Positions 7,779-16,133 are shown, counted from the first letter of the stretch. The stretch is DNA of 17,212 nucleotides from CAZKFG01 sp964551985 (GCA_964551985.1 CAZKFG010000050.1:1-17212); one strand, 5' to 3'. Notes: generated by a model not told the origin, from the letters alone. Translations and numbers: made by a program.

Positions 7779-10700
7779 ATGACTGATTTTGATGTGCGTG
7801 AAAAACGTTTTGAAGAAGACATAGAACAATCTCTTATTACTTGTGGTGGCTATGCAAAAGGCGATCCTAAAGCTTTTGACCGTAAATTGGGGCTGGATGT
7901 TAGCACTTTTATTGCTTTTATCAAAAAAAGCCAGCCTAAAGAGTGGCAGCGCTTTGAAAAGATATATGGCGAAGATAGCGAGAGGCAAATTGTAGATAGG
8001 TTTTGTCGTGAAGTTAGCCTTGTAGGGCTTTTGAAAATTTTGCGCAGTGGTTTTGTTGATAGAGGTATAAGATTTCGTCCTGTGTTTTATAAACCTGAAA
8101 CAGGTCTTAACGAGAGTACATTAAAGCAATATGAAAATAATATTTTTCATTGCACAAGGCAACTTCATTACAGCGTTCAAAATGAAAATAGCATTGATAT
8201 AGTGCTTTTTATAAATGGTATTCCTATTGTGTCTATGGAGCTAAAGTGCCAATTTACAGGACAAGACACAGCAAATGCTATTGCTCAGTATAGGTTTGAC
8301 AGAGCTTCAAAGGACGCTATTTTTGACTTTAATCGCAGAGTGCTTGTGCATTTTGCTGTTGACCTTTCAAAAGTGTATATGACAACAAGACTTCAAGGTG
8401 GTGCTACATATTTTTTGCCATTTAACCAAGGTTCAAATGGTGCGGGTTGTGTTGGTGGTAGTGGTAATCCGACAAATGAAAACGGGTACGAAACAGCATA
8501 TCTTTGGGAAAATGTGCTTTGTCGTGACCGTTTACTTGAGATTTTGCAAAAATATATGCACTTTGATGTAAAGAGGAAAAAAGATAAAAAATCTGGTAAA
8601 TCTAAAACTAGTGAAGTAATGATTTTCCCACGCTTTCATCAGCTTGATGTTGTGACAAAATTGCTTGTTGATGTAAAGCAAAATGGGAGTGGTAAAAACT
8701 ATCTTATTCAACACAGTGCTGGAAGTGGCAAGTCAAATTCTATAGCGTGGCTGTCCCATCGTCTTTGCAGTTTACATAATGCACAAGATGAAGCTATTTT
8801 TAATTCTGTAATTGTAGTAACAGACCGCCGTGTGCTTGATAGTCAGTTGCAAGACACTATTTATCAATTTGATCATGTAGAGGGCGTTGTACAAAAGATT
8901 AAAAAATCGAGTGAACTAAAAGAGGCTATAAATAATGGGGCAAGGATTATAATAACAACTTTACAAAAATTCCCTATTATTTTTAAGGCTGTTAAATCTG
9001 AAAATAAACGATTTGCTATTATCATTGATGAGGCACATTCGTCACAATCTGGAGATGCTGCAAAAAAACTAAAATATGCTCTTGCGGATACTGAAAAAGC
9101 ATTGCAAGAGTATGCCCAAATGGAATATAAAAATGAAAAAGAGCGTAAAGATGATGAAGATAAAATGCTCGATGAGCTTGCAAGTCATGGTAACCACGAC
9201 AATTTATCTTTCTTTGCATTTACGGCAACACCAAAAGACAGAACCCTTCAAACCTTTGGCGAGAAGCATAGTGATGGTAGATTTTATCCCTACCATGTTT
9301 ATTCTATGCGTCAAGCCATTGAAGAAGGGTTTATTCTTGATGTTTTGAAAAACTATATGACCTACAATATGTATTTTAAAATCGCAAAAGCAATTCAAGA
9401 TGATCCTACATTAGATACTACAGCAGGACTTCGGGCAATTAGAAATTATGAATCTATACATCCGCATAATATTACTCAAAAAACTGCTGTTATGCTTGCT
9501 CACTTTAATAGTGTAACAAAGCACAAATTAGAGGGTAGGGCAAAGGCAATGGTTGTTACGCCATCACGGCTTCATGCTGTAAGATACTTACATGAATTTC
9601 GCAGACAAATATCGGAAAAGGGACTAAATGATTTGAATGTACTTGTTGCCTTTTCAGGTGAAGTCAAAGATGGAGAATATACATACACTGAGGAAAAACT
9701 CAATAAGACTTTAGAAGGCGAGACTATAAAAGAAAAGCAATTACCACAAGCTTTTAACGGTGATGAGTTTGGTATGCTTATAGTTGCGGAAAAATATCAA
9801 ACTGGTTTTGATGAGCCACTACTTCATACAATGTTTGTTGATAAAAAGCTATCGGGCGTTAAAGCGGTGCAAACCCTATCTCGCTTAAACCGTACGATGC
9901 AAGGCAAAATGGATACGTTTGTGCTTGATTTTGTTAATGATGCCGAGGATATAAAAGCTGCTTTTGAGCCATTTTATGAACAAACAGTGCTAGAACAAGA
10001 AACAGATCCTAATGTTATCAATGATATCAAACATACATTAGATGATTATAGAGTTTATAGCCAACTAGAAATTGATAAATTTACCGATATTTTTTATAAA
10101 GATGAACAAAAAGCAGGAGATTTAGGGAAACTAAAAGCTATTTTAAATCCTGCTATTGACCGATTCCTTGTGCTAGAGCAAGAAAAGCAAGAAATATTCA
10201 AGACAGGACTTGCACGGTTTTGTAGAATTTACTCGTTTATTACCCAAGTGTGTAGGATGTTTGATAAGCAAATGCACAAATTTAGTATTTATGCAAAATT
10301 CTTATTGAAAGTACTTCCAAAAGACAGTTTTGAAAAATTAACTGTAGATGATAAAGTTTTTCTTGAATATTATAAGCTTGAAAAAGGATTTGAAGGAAGC
10401 ATTGAACTTGAAGGAGCAAAAGAAGGTTTTAAACCAATTACAGGAGAGTCCGGCAAAAAAGAAAAGAAAAAAGATCCGCTAACAATAATAATAGAGAAAA
10501 TAAACGAACGCTTTGGGACACACTTTACTAATATGGATAAAGTTATGATGCAACTTGCAGATGATTATGCCAATATCGGAAAATGGCAAAGCTATGCTAA
10601 AAATAATGACCGCAAAACATTTATGCTCCTTTTTGAAAAAGATTTCCCTGAAATGGCAGCAAATAGATATGAGCAAAATGATACTTTCTTTGTTGAAATG

Positions 10701-10781
10701 TTCAAAAACCCTGAAATGATGGAAGAAATTATCTCAAGACTTGGTGCTATTATCTATGATAGGTTGAGAGGGAGAAAGTAG
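7779..10781 (+). CDS. hsdR: Type I restriction-modification system, endonuclease/translocase subunit R
   Basis: 1000 aa, the normal size of HsdR. With HsdM and HsdS it pumps DNA using ATP and cuts at a distance from unmethylated target sites. The N-terminal nuclease domain carries a PD-(D/E)xK core: D140 (in SIDIVLF) and E154-x-K156 (in SMELK). The SF2 helicase motor has Walker A GSGKS (315-319), DEAH (417-420), motif III FTATP (about 482-486) and an arginine-rich motif VI region (QTLSRLNRT, about 700). The C-terminal ~250 residues are the helical region that docks on the methylase. The gene starts 8 nt after the preceding stop, with AGGATAGGTG just upstream. All key residues are present and no frameshift is seen, so the system should restrict. 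It is the last gene of the RM operon. Confidence 0.97.
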   Translation: MTDFDVREKRFEEDIEQSLITCGGYAKGDPKAFDRKLGLDVSTFIAFIKKSQPKEWQRFEKIYGEDSERQIVDRFCREVSLVGLLKILRSGFVDRGIRFRPVFYKPETGLNESTLKQYENNIFHCTRQLHYSVQNENSIDIVLFINGIPIVSMELKCQFTGQDTANAIAQYRFDRASKDAIFDFNRRVLVHFAVDLSKVYMTTRLQGGATYFLPFNQGSNGAGCVGGSGNPTNENGYETAYLWENVLCRDRLLEILQKYMHFDVKRKKDKKSGKSKTSEVMIFPRFHQLDVVTKLLVDVKQNGSGKNYLIQHSAGSGKSNSIAWLSHRLCSLHNAQDEAIFNSVIVVTDRRVLDSQLQDTIYQFDHVEGVVQKIKKSSELKEAINNGARIIITTLQKFPIIFKAVKSENKRFAIIIDEAHSSQSGDAAKKLKYALADTEKALQEYAQMEYKNEKERKDDEDKMLDELASHGNHDNLSFFAFTATPKDRTLQTFGEKHSDGRFYPYHVYSMRQAIEEGFILDVLKNYMTYNMYFKIAKAIQDDPTLDTTAGLRAIRNYESIHPHNITQKTAVMLAHFNSVTKHKLEGRAKAMVVTPSRLHAVRYLHEFRRQISEKGLNDLNVLVAFSGEVKDGEYTYTEEKLNKTLEGETIKEKQLPQAFNGDEFGMLIVAEKYQTGFDEPLLHTMFVDKKLSGVKAVQTLSRLNRTMQGKMDTFVLDFVNDAEDIKAAFEPFYEQTVLEQETDPNVINDIKHTLDDYRVYSQLEIDKFTDIFYKDEQKAGDLGKLKAILNPAIDRFLVLEQEKQEIFKTGLARFCRIYSFITQVCRMFDKQMHKFSIYAKFLLKVLPKDSFEKLTVDDKVFLEYYKLEKGFEGSIELEGAKEGFKPITGESGKKEKKKDPLTIIIEKINERFGTHFTNMDKVMMQLADDYANIGKWQSYAKNNDRKTFMLLFEKDFPEMAANRYEQNDTFFVEMFKNPEMMEEIISRLGAIIYDRLRGRK

Positions 10782-10799
10782 GAATATGCAGTCAGAAAG

Positions 10800-10829
10800 T
10801 TGATGTTTGCAAGCGATTTAATTTATAAA
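10800..10829 (+). promoter_or_regulatory. Weak candidate promoter for the OLD/helicase pair
   Basis: TTGATG (10800-10805), an 18-nt spacer and TATAAA (10824-10829) lie in the 128-nt gap between hsdR and the OLD-family gene, about 80 nt before its start. No terminator hairpin separates hsdR from the pair, so read-through is equally possible. Confidence 0.3.
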
Positions 10830-10909
10830 ATTGATCAAGCAATTGAATATACATCAAATCAGAAAACCAGCAATTAAAATTAAGTTTATAAAAGCAAGGA
10901 GCAAGAGAT

Positions 10910-12922
10910 GTGAATATTAATACTATTCAATGTAAGAATTTTAGAATATTGTTAGACTCAAAGTTTGATTTCAACCAAAGCCTTTGCTTAATGATTGGTC
11001 GCAATAACACAGGTAAAACATCATTTATGGTGTTATTTGAAAAGTTTCTACACAATATTAGATTTGATTTTAATGATTTTTCTGTTGATCTTAGAGAAAA
11101 AATACTAAACATTGAACAAAACACAGACGTGACAAAGTTGGCAATTCAGTTAATCTTAAATATTAAATATGATGAAGAAGAAGATTTGAGCAATCTTTCA
11201 GAATTTATTGTTGATCTTGAACCCGAGAGGCTTGATGTTAATATTCTTTTTGAATGCTCAATTAATAAAGATAAGCTTTTGAAAGGATTGGCTAAAGCTG
11301 GAGAAATTTCGAAGGAAAAGTTTATAGTGAAATATTTAAAGGATTATTTAGACAAAAATATTTATACTTTTGATAGTATTGAGGATTTGGAAACCGAGAA
11401 TAGACATCGTCTAATAAAAAAAGATTACAAAGATATTGATAAGCTTATTGATTTTGAAATAATTCATGCAAAAAGAAGTGTTTCAAGTTCCGAAGAAACA
11501 AAAGGAACAAAAGTTCTATCGGCATTGACAACTTCTTTTTATAATAACAAAACAGACACTCAAAAAGACAAATTTGAAGCAATTAATAGAGAAATCGAAA
11601 AAATGGACATTACGCTTACCAAGACGTACGAAGATTTCTTTGATGAATTTTTGAAGAACGCAAATGATTTTTTAAGTATGCAAGGGCTAAAAGTCATTTC
11701 TAATCTGAGGGTAAATGAAATACTCTCTGATTCATCAGAAGTAGTTTATGGCGAGGTATCAAAGCAGCTACCTGAGTATTTCAATGGGCTCGGTCATATG
11801 AATGTATTGTATCTTTTGCTTGACATTGAAATAAAAAAATCCAGCTTACAGCAAAAGAATAAGGATATAAAACTCTTGTTTATCGAAGAGCCTGAAGCAC
11901 ACACTCATCCACAGTTACAATACATTTTCGCACGGAAAATTGCTAGTTTGCTAGGGGATGCTAAAGGATTCCAAACAATAATATCTACTCATTCGCCACA
12001 CATTGTTGCCAAGCACCCTTTTTCAAATATTCGCTATATGCTTAGTCAAAGGAAAGATGACACTTACAACATTTCAATAATCAATTTTTACAAAGAATTA
12101 GAAAGCAAATACAGTAATGAACCAGATTTATTCCTTTTCTTACAGCAATATTTATCGATTGAATCTGCTGAATTGTTTTTTTCAGATAAGGTTATATTTA
12201 TTGAGGGTATCTCAGAAGCCATTTTAATAAATAACTTTATTTCAATATACGATGAAGCTAAGAAAAAAGACGAAGACGAAAACGAAAACAAGAAGTCTGA
12301 TAAAGAATATAAATCATCTTACATTCCCTTGGCTTCTCAAAACTTAACAATCCTGCAAGCAGGGGCTAACGCAAAAGCGTTCAGATATTTTTTAGAGCTG
12401 TTAAATATACCGTCTTTGATAATAACCGATATTGATACTGCTGAAAGAGTAATTAGTGGAAATAAAACCTTTTATCGAGCAATTGATGTAGAAGCAGCGA
12501 GTTCATGCTATACAAGTAATACAACTATAAATTACTATTACGATGCACCTAAAGCTAGCGATGGTAATTATGCCGAATGGTATAAGCAATTATTGTCGCA
12601 CAGTCTTGCTTGTAACTGTACAAAAGTGTTTGTGGCATATCAAAATAAAGAAAACGGATATTATGCAAGAAGCTTTGAAGATTCATTCATTTCTATAAAT
12701 CTTGATATGCTTAAAAAACATGCAGATTATTTGTGGGGAATCAAAAATAAGGATGATATTCAAACAGAAACAAATATGTATGAGCTTGCAAAAAAAACTA
12801 TTGATAAAAAATCCAGTTTTGCTTCTTCTTTGCTTTTTTTATCTCACACTAAAAATGTTGTTTGGCAAACACCTAAATATATAGTGGAGGGTATAGAATG
12901 GCTACAAAAGCAAACAAATTAA
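10910..12922 (+). CDS. gajA: OLD-family ATP-dependent nuclease (AAA ATPase + TOPRIM), GajA-like
   Basis: 670 aa. The N-terminal ABC/SMC-type ATPase has Walker A GRNNTGKT (30-37), a large helical insertion (about 60-310), Walker B FIEEPEAH (324-331) followed by THPQLQ, and a switch-like STHSPHI motif. The C-terminal TOPRIM nuclease half has E432 (in VIFIEGISEA), D507-x-D509 (in IITDIDTAE) and RSFEDSF (587-593), so the metal-binding residues are intact. Followed by a UvrD-type helicase, this is the class 2 OLD arrangement known as Gabija, in which GajA nicks phage DNA when nucleotides are depleted and GajB senses and assists. Known GajA is about 580 aa. This one is longer, partly because of an acidic/lysine insert (about 447-465) inside the TOPRIM region. 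The start is GTG, with AAGGAG (10896-10901) 8 nt upstream; the ATG two bases earlier runs into TGA. It overlaps the next gene by 25 nt. Assignment to Gabija rather than a related OLD-helicase type is inference. Confidence 0.85.
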   Translation: MNINTIQCKNFRILLDSKFDFNQSLCLMIGRNNTGKTSFMVLFEKFLHNIRFDFNDFSVDLREKILNIEQNTDVTKLAIQLILNIKYDEEEDLSNLSEFIVDLEPERLDVNILFECSINKDKLLKGLAKAGEISKEKFIVKYLKDYLDKNIYTFDSIEDLETENRHRLIKKDYKDIDKLIDFEIIHAKRSVSSSEETKGTKVLSALTTSFYNNKTDTQKDKFEAINREIEKMDITLTKTYEDFFDEFLKNANDFLSMQGLKVISNLRVNEILSDSSEVVYGEVSKQLPEYFNGLGHMNVLYLLLDIEIKKSSLQQKNKDIKLLFIEEPEAHTHPQLQYIFARKIASLLGDAKGFQTIISTHSPHIVAKHPFSNIRYMLSQRKDDTYNISIINFYKELESKYSNEPDLFLFLQQYLSIESAELFFSDKVIFIEGISEAILINNFISIYDEAKKKDEDENENKKSDKEYKSSYIPLASQNLTILQAGANAKAFRYFLELLNIPSLIITDIDTAERVISGNKTFYRAIDVEAASSCYTSNTTINYYYDAPKASDGNYAEWYKQLLSHSLACNCTKVFVAYQNKENGYYARSFEDSFISINLDMLKKHADYLWGIKNKDDIQTETNMYELAKKTIDKKSSFASSLLFLSHTKNVVWQTPKYIVEGIEWLQKQTN

Positions 12923-14928
12923 CTCCTGTTGAGCAGTGCAAGCAATATATATCATCCAAGAAAAATTTTGTACTCCAAGGTGGAGCTGGAAGCGGTAAAA
13001 CACAAACCTTAAAAGAGTTACTGCTGTTTATAAAATATAGCTATCCTACAGCCAAAGTTGTATGTATAACTCATACGAATGCAGCAGTTGAAGAAATTGT
13101 TAGTCGTATTGGTGAAGGCTTTCTTATATCAACAATACATTCATTTTTAAACAATCTTATTAAAGATTATAAGAAAAATATTAAAACGGTCATAGCAAAT
13201 ATTTTTACTGTAAAAGAAATGGTAAGGATTGATAGACCAGCAGTAGTTTCAGAAAAAGAATATAACCTTGACCAGCACGAACAATACAAAAAAGTATACG
13301 AGAAATATGAGGCTAAACTCTTTGATATCAAAAAAGAAACTGTGCCCAAATACGCAGGAAAAAGAGATTATGACAAGTGTCCAAAACAATTCAACGAAGA
13401 AATTAACAGGAAAATTCGAGAACTAAATTCCGAGATTGAGGCTTATATTGATAACTGTGATTTCACTAAAATCAAGTATAATGAAACTGCATTTAATAGC
13501 TACAGCGATATTTCTTTTGGGCATGATGGACTGCTTCAAGTGTTTCACTTACTATTTGAAAAATACCCTGTATTAAGCAAAATGGTCAAAGACAAGTATG
13601 ATTACATTTTCATTGACGAATATCAAGATTCTAATGAAAATATCATAAAAGATTTGATTTCTATTGCAAACGATGACAACCTTACTATTGCTTTGTTCGG
13701 AGACAGTATGCAAGCTATTTATAAAGAAGGTATTGGAAACGTAAAACCACTTATAGACTCTAATGACCTCATTGAAGTCGAAAAGCCTGATAATTACCGT
13801 TGCTCATATGAAGTTTTAAATCTTATTAATCCTTTAAGACTTGATGATATTATACAAGAGGTTGCCCTAAAATCATCAATGGATGGAGCTATTGAAAAAG
13901 AAACAGACAGGCACGGTGAGACCACTATTATTTATTCTGTATGTGAGTCTAAGCCACATTCAAGGAGTACGCTGGAAGAAAAACTAAATTATCAATCAAA
14001 AGTAGATGAATTGCTACAACATGCTCAAACTATTTTAAAATCTCCTAAAATACTAATGCTTACAAATAAGTCAATATCTAAAAAAAGTGGTTTTGAACAC
14101 TTGTATAAAGTTTTTGATGATAGATATGTCGATGTAAAAGACCGAATTGAGAATTACCTTAGCCTTATTCAAGTTTTAGATATTTGTAATCTTTGTTATC
14201 TATACAAAAACAAGAGCTATAATTCATTAATTAAGCAAATACGAGCTGGTGGATTTGTGTTAAGCAAAGGCAAAGATAAAATTACTCTAAAAGAACACAT
14301 GGATCGTTTGATGAATAACTCTAAGCTTTCTATTAGCCAAGCGTTGTTATTTGCAAAGGAGAAAAAATTAATAAAGGAAAGCGAAACTTACAAAAAAACT
14401 GTAGCAAGAGATAATAAATTTCTGGAAGAATTGAGGGGAAACGAGCGATACCAGTTGTTCAAAAAACATTTTCTTGAAGGCAAAAACACTTTCCCAAAAA
14501 TCAAAGACTGTTTTGATATAAAAAGCGAGGAAGCTTTTAAATTTTTAGAGTATCAATATAAACAAGAACGATTTATTAAAACATTTTTTTCAGAAGATAT
14601 AAAGTTTTCGCAAGCACTCAATTATTATGAGTACTTAAACGAGGAAAAGGATTTTATTACAATGCATAAAACAAAAGGCTCTAGTATCCAATCAATTATA
14701 GTAGTAATGGAAGAGTTTTTTTGGAATGATTATGATTTTTCCCTAATTTACACATCATGCGATGAAGCAAAACAAAAAATGCGTGAAATTTCTCAAAAGC
14801 TAATATATGTCGCATGCTCAAGGGCAAAAAATTCAATAGTTTGTTTGAAAGTATTAAAAAAAGACGAAGTAAAAAATTTCAAAAGTGCATTCCCATCAGC
14901 GATATTGTATAAAGATTATACGATCTAG
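12898..14928 (+). CDS. gajB: UvrD/Rep-like SF1 helicase, GajB-like partner
   Basis: 676 aa. Superfamily 1A motifs appear in order: Walker A GGAGSGKT (28-35), Ia VCITHTNAAVEEI, II (Walker B) DEYQD (240-244), III ALFGDSMQAIY, IV-like NYRCSYEV, V TMHKTKGSS (588-596) and VI VACSRAK (638-644). All ATPase residues are present. In Gabija the helicase-like GajB binds GajA as a hetero-oligomer and acts on DNA ends and ATP/NTP pools. Classical GajB is about 490 aa. Here the extra length lies in a Lys/Glu-rich helical insertion between motifs Ia and II (about 95-220) and in a long segment before motif V (about 400-585). The start at 12898 lies inside the 3' end of the preceding gene and is preceded by GGAGG, so the two are coupled. 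The gene ends at 14928, a few bases before a toxin-gene remnant. Helicase call certain; system name likely. Confidence 0.85.
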   Translation: MATKANKLTPVEQCKQYISSKKNFVLQGGAGSGKTQTLKELLLFIKYSYPTAKVVCITHTNAAVEEIVSRIGEGFLISTIHSFLNNLIKDYKKNIKTVIANIFTVKEMVRIDRPAVVSEKEYNLDQHEQYKKVYEKYEAKLFDIKKETVPKYAGKRDYDKCPKQFNEEINRKIRELNSEIEAYIDNCDFTKIKYNETAFNSYSDISFGHDGLLQVFHLLFEKYPVLSKMVKDKYDYIFIDEYQDSNENIIKDLISIANDDNLTIALFGDSMQAIYKEGIGNVKPLIDSNDLIEVEKPDNYRCSYEVLNLINPLRLDDIIQEVALKSSMDGAIEKETDRHGETTIIYSVCESKPHSRSTLEEKLNYQSKVDELLQHAQTILKSPKILMLTNKSISKKSGFEHLYKVFDDRYVDVKDRIENYLSLIQVLDICNLCYLYKNKSYNSLIKQIRAGGFVLSKGKDKITLKEHMDRLMNNSKLSISQALLFAKEKKLIKESETYKKTVARDNKFLEELRGNERYQLFKKHFLEGKNTFPKIKDCFDIKSEEAFKFLEYQYKQERFIKTFFSEDIKFSQALNYYEYLNEEKDFITMHKTKGSSIQSIIVVMEEFFWNDYDFSLIYTSCDEAKQKMREISQKLIYVACSRAKNSIVCLKVLKKDEVKNFKSAFPSAILYKDYTI

Positions 14929-14932
14929 TATT

Positions 14933-15082
14933 GGTAAACCTGAGTAGCTTAAATCTCATAAAGCTTGGAGTAGTAAAATTAACCAAGCAAACAGATTAGT
15001 TTATAATATTGATAAAAATAATAATATTATTGTTTTGCCTTTTAGTGGTCATTGTGAAGTATTGTTTCAGAAAAAAACATAA
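14933..15082 (+). pseudogene. Decayed YoeB/Txe-family toxin fragment (C-terminal part)
   Basis: The plus-strand frame from 14933 reads GKPE-stop-LKSHKAWSSKINQ, then ANRLVYNIDKNNNIIVLPFSGHCE, ending at TAA 15080-15082. This follows the C-terminal half of YoeB-type mRNA-interferase toxins (GKPEPLK...WSRRINQEHRLVY...GHY), with an in-frame TAG (14945-14947) in place of the P-L junction. W, the SKIN(Q) segment, RLVY and SGHCE are all recognisable. The N-terminal half and any YefM/Phd antitoxin are missing. The fragment begins directly after the helicase stop (14926-14928), so the helicase gene probably arrived by a recombination event that destroyed this toxin gene. Whether any product is made is doubtful. 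Confidence 0.7.
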
Positions 15083-15121
15083 CTGTATTAGCCTTGATGA
15101 CTTTTGCAAAGAAGTTATAAA

Positions 15122-15151
15122 AAATAGTGAAGATACGTGTCTTCACTATTT
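15122..15151. terminator. Bidirectional terminator between the YoeB remnant and the toxin-antitoxin operon
   Basis: AAATAGTGAAGA (15122-15133) pairs perfectly with TCTTCACTATTT (15140-15151) around a 6-nt loop. On the plus strand it is followed by TTATT; on the minus strand by TTTATAAC. It starts 14 nt past the stop of the ParE-type toxin gene, so it ends that minus-strand operon, and it may also stop transcription coming from the helicase gene. Confidence 0.8.
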
Positions 15152-15164
15152 TTATTACAATGAT

Positions 15165-15488
15165 TTATTTCGTTTGTTTTAGTTGGGTTTGTATATCTCT
15201 TTTAGCATACATAACACGTATAATTGTGACTGTTGCAGTAGTTTTGCTTGCTATATAAAATACTATAAAATTATCTACTAGCATAGTACGTAATGCACGA
15301 GTACGCCAAGGTTCTTTATCATAAATAGCAAAGCGTTCTGGCATTTGTTCAAGGCTCATAATGTTTTTTTCAAGCCTGCCAAGTTGCTTTATGGCGTTTG
15401 GTGTTGATTGTAGTTGCGTAGAAATATACTCAAAAATGCTTTTTAAATCAGCCTCTGCACTATTGGAAATATTTACTGTGTAATTCAT
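15165..15488 (-). CDS. ParE/RelE-superfamily toxin
   Basis: 107 aa, typical of this superfamily. It begins MNYTVNISNSAEADLKSIFEYIS, a first strand and helix characteristic of ParE/RelE plasmid-stabilisation toxins (strand, then an acidic A/D-L-x-x-I-x-x-Y-I helix). It continues LGRLEKNIMSLEQMPERF, then RALRTMLVDNFIVFYIAS and TVTIIRVMYAKRDI. The pattern 'R-x-x-x-V-D-N-F-x-V-F-Y ... V-x-I-I-R-V-M-Y-x-x-R-D' is the conserved C-terminal half. Whether it cuts mRNA (RelE-like) or poisons gyrase (ParE-like) cannot be settled here; the motif order resembles the ParE/RelE group paired with RelB/DinJ antitoxins. The ATG overlaps the antitoxin stop by 4 nt (ATGA), so it is translationally coupled. A terminator lies 14 nt downstream. 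Confidence 0.9.
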   Translation of the reverse strand: MNYTVNISNSAEADLKSIFEYISTQLQSTPNAIKQLGRLEKNIMSLEQMPERFAIYDKEPWRTRALRTMLVDNFIVFYIASKTTATVTIIRVMYAKRDIQTQLKQTK

Positions 15489-15793
15489 AAGCTATTATAA
15501 TCCTTGCGAATATCTGCAAAAGCATCTTTTGCAAGTCTAACATTGCCATTTTGCATATCCGAAAATCCTTTTTCCAGCTCTGCATTAAGTTGTTCATCTG
15601 TTAAATCATCAATGCTTAAAGGTTTTGAAACTGGTATTTTAAGCTCAAAAGGTAGTCCGCGTTGCAATATGATTTGTTTATAGAACATATTTATTGCATT
15701 AGATGCAGGAATGCCAAGTTTAGCTAAAATATTTTCTGCTTGTTCTTTTACATCAGGTTCAATCCTTGCGTATATGTTAGATGATTTAGCCAT
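15485..15793 (-). CDS. RelB/DinJ-family antitoxin
   Basis: 102 aa when started at 15793 (MAKSSNIYARIEPDVKEQAE). The frame is open upstream to 15853, but the ATG at 15793 lies 9 nt after GGAGG, whereas the ATG at 15799 is only 3 nt away. The N-terminal NIYARIEPDVKEQAENILAKLG is the ribbon-helix-helix DNA-binding segment of RelB/DinJ proteins, followed by the family signature IPASNAINMFYKQIILQRGLPFEL. The C-terminal acidic/amphipathic part (ELEKGFSDMQNG, then AFADIRKDY) would wrap and neutralise the toxin encoded next. It should autorepress the operon; a palindrome in the promoter fits this role. Confidence 0.93.
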   Translation of the reverse strand: MAKSSNIYARIEPDVKEQAENILAKLGIPASNAINMFYKQIILQRGLPFELKIPVSKPLSIDDLTDEQLNAELEKGFSDMQNGNVRLAKDAFADIRKDYNSL

Positions 15794-15815
15794 AATCATA
15801 ATCCTCCTTAATTTA

Positions 15816-15853
15816 CTATCTAAAATTATACAACATTGTAAGCACGATAGCAA
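15816..15853 (-). promoter_or_regulatory. Promoter and operator of the toxin-antitoxin operon
   Basis: On the minus strand, TTGCTA (15848-15853), a 17-nt spacer and TATAAT (15825-15830) form a near-consensus promoter 32 nt before the antitoxin start. Inside the spacer is an inverted repeat, TACAA-CA-TTGTA (15829-15840), and the promoter is flanked by CTATC (15816-15820) and GATAG (15846-15850) in inverted orientation. This is where a RelB-type ribbon-helix-helix repressor would be expected to bind. Confidence 0.65.
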
Positions 15854-15956
15854 TACAAAAAAGTTATTCAGCAGCTAAGCGTAATTTTACATTTTATGAT
15901 ATTTAGGTTATAACATAAACCAAGTTATTAAGTTTATCATTTTATTTTTTAGTTGC

Positions 15957-16005
15957 GTTCCGCTATTGTTCCCCTCCGTTCCATTTAAATAAAAGATGTT
16001 GGAAC
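15957..16005 (+). repeat. Three phased GTTCC direct repeats and one inverted copy
   Basis: GTTCC starts at 15957, 15968 and 15978, about one helical turn apart, and GGAAC lies in inverse orientation at 16001-16005. GTTCCA (15978-15983) and TGGAAC (16000-16005) form a 6-bp inverted repeat. The block lies 130-180 bp left of the tRNA-Ser fragment and could be a binding array for a recombination factor. Function is inferred from position only. Confidence 0.45.
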
Positions 16006-16013
16006 AAAATTCT

Positions 16014-16036
16014 GGGTGCATTTGTGGGTGCAATTG
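16014..16036 (+). repeat. Paired GGGTGCA repeat left of the att-like site
   Basis: GGGTGCA (16014-16020), 5 nt, then GGGTGCA (16026-16032) followed by ATTG. The copies are 12 bp apart. A related pair with the same 12-bp period stands on the other side of the tRNA fragment (16249-16271). Arm-type integrase binding sites are the likely explanation. Confidence 0.5.
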
Positions 16037-16133
16037 CTTAAATTTTCAATATAAATTAAAGATTTAAAAGACAGTAAACACTATATGTTGTATCAAAAAA
16101 TAAACAAAAACACAAAATACACGATATAACCAA

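Noticed and set aside
10782..10909. A 24-codon frame (MFASDLIYKIDQ...) between hsdR and the OLD-family gene
   Set aside because: No ribosome site and no recognisable product. It is noted only as a possible repeat of the toxin remnant.
15086..15180. Plus-strand open stretch reading SLDDFCKEVIKNSEDTCLH after the YoeB remnant
   Set aside because: It has no start codon or ribosome site and runs through the terminator hairpin at 15122-15151.
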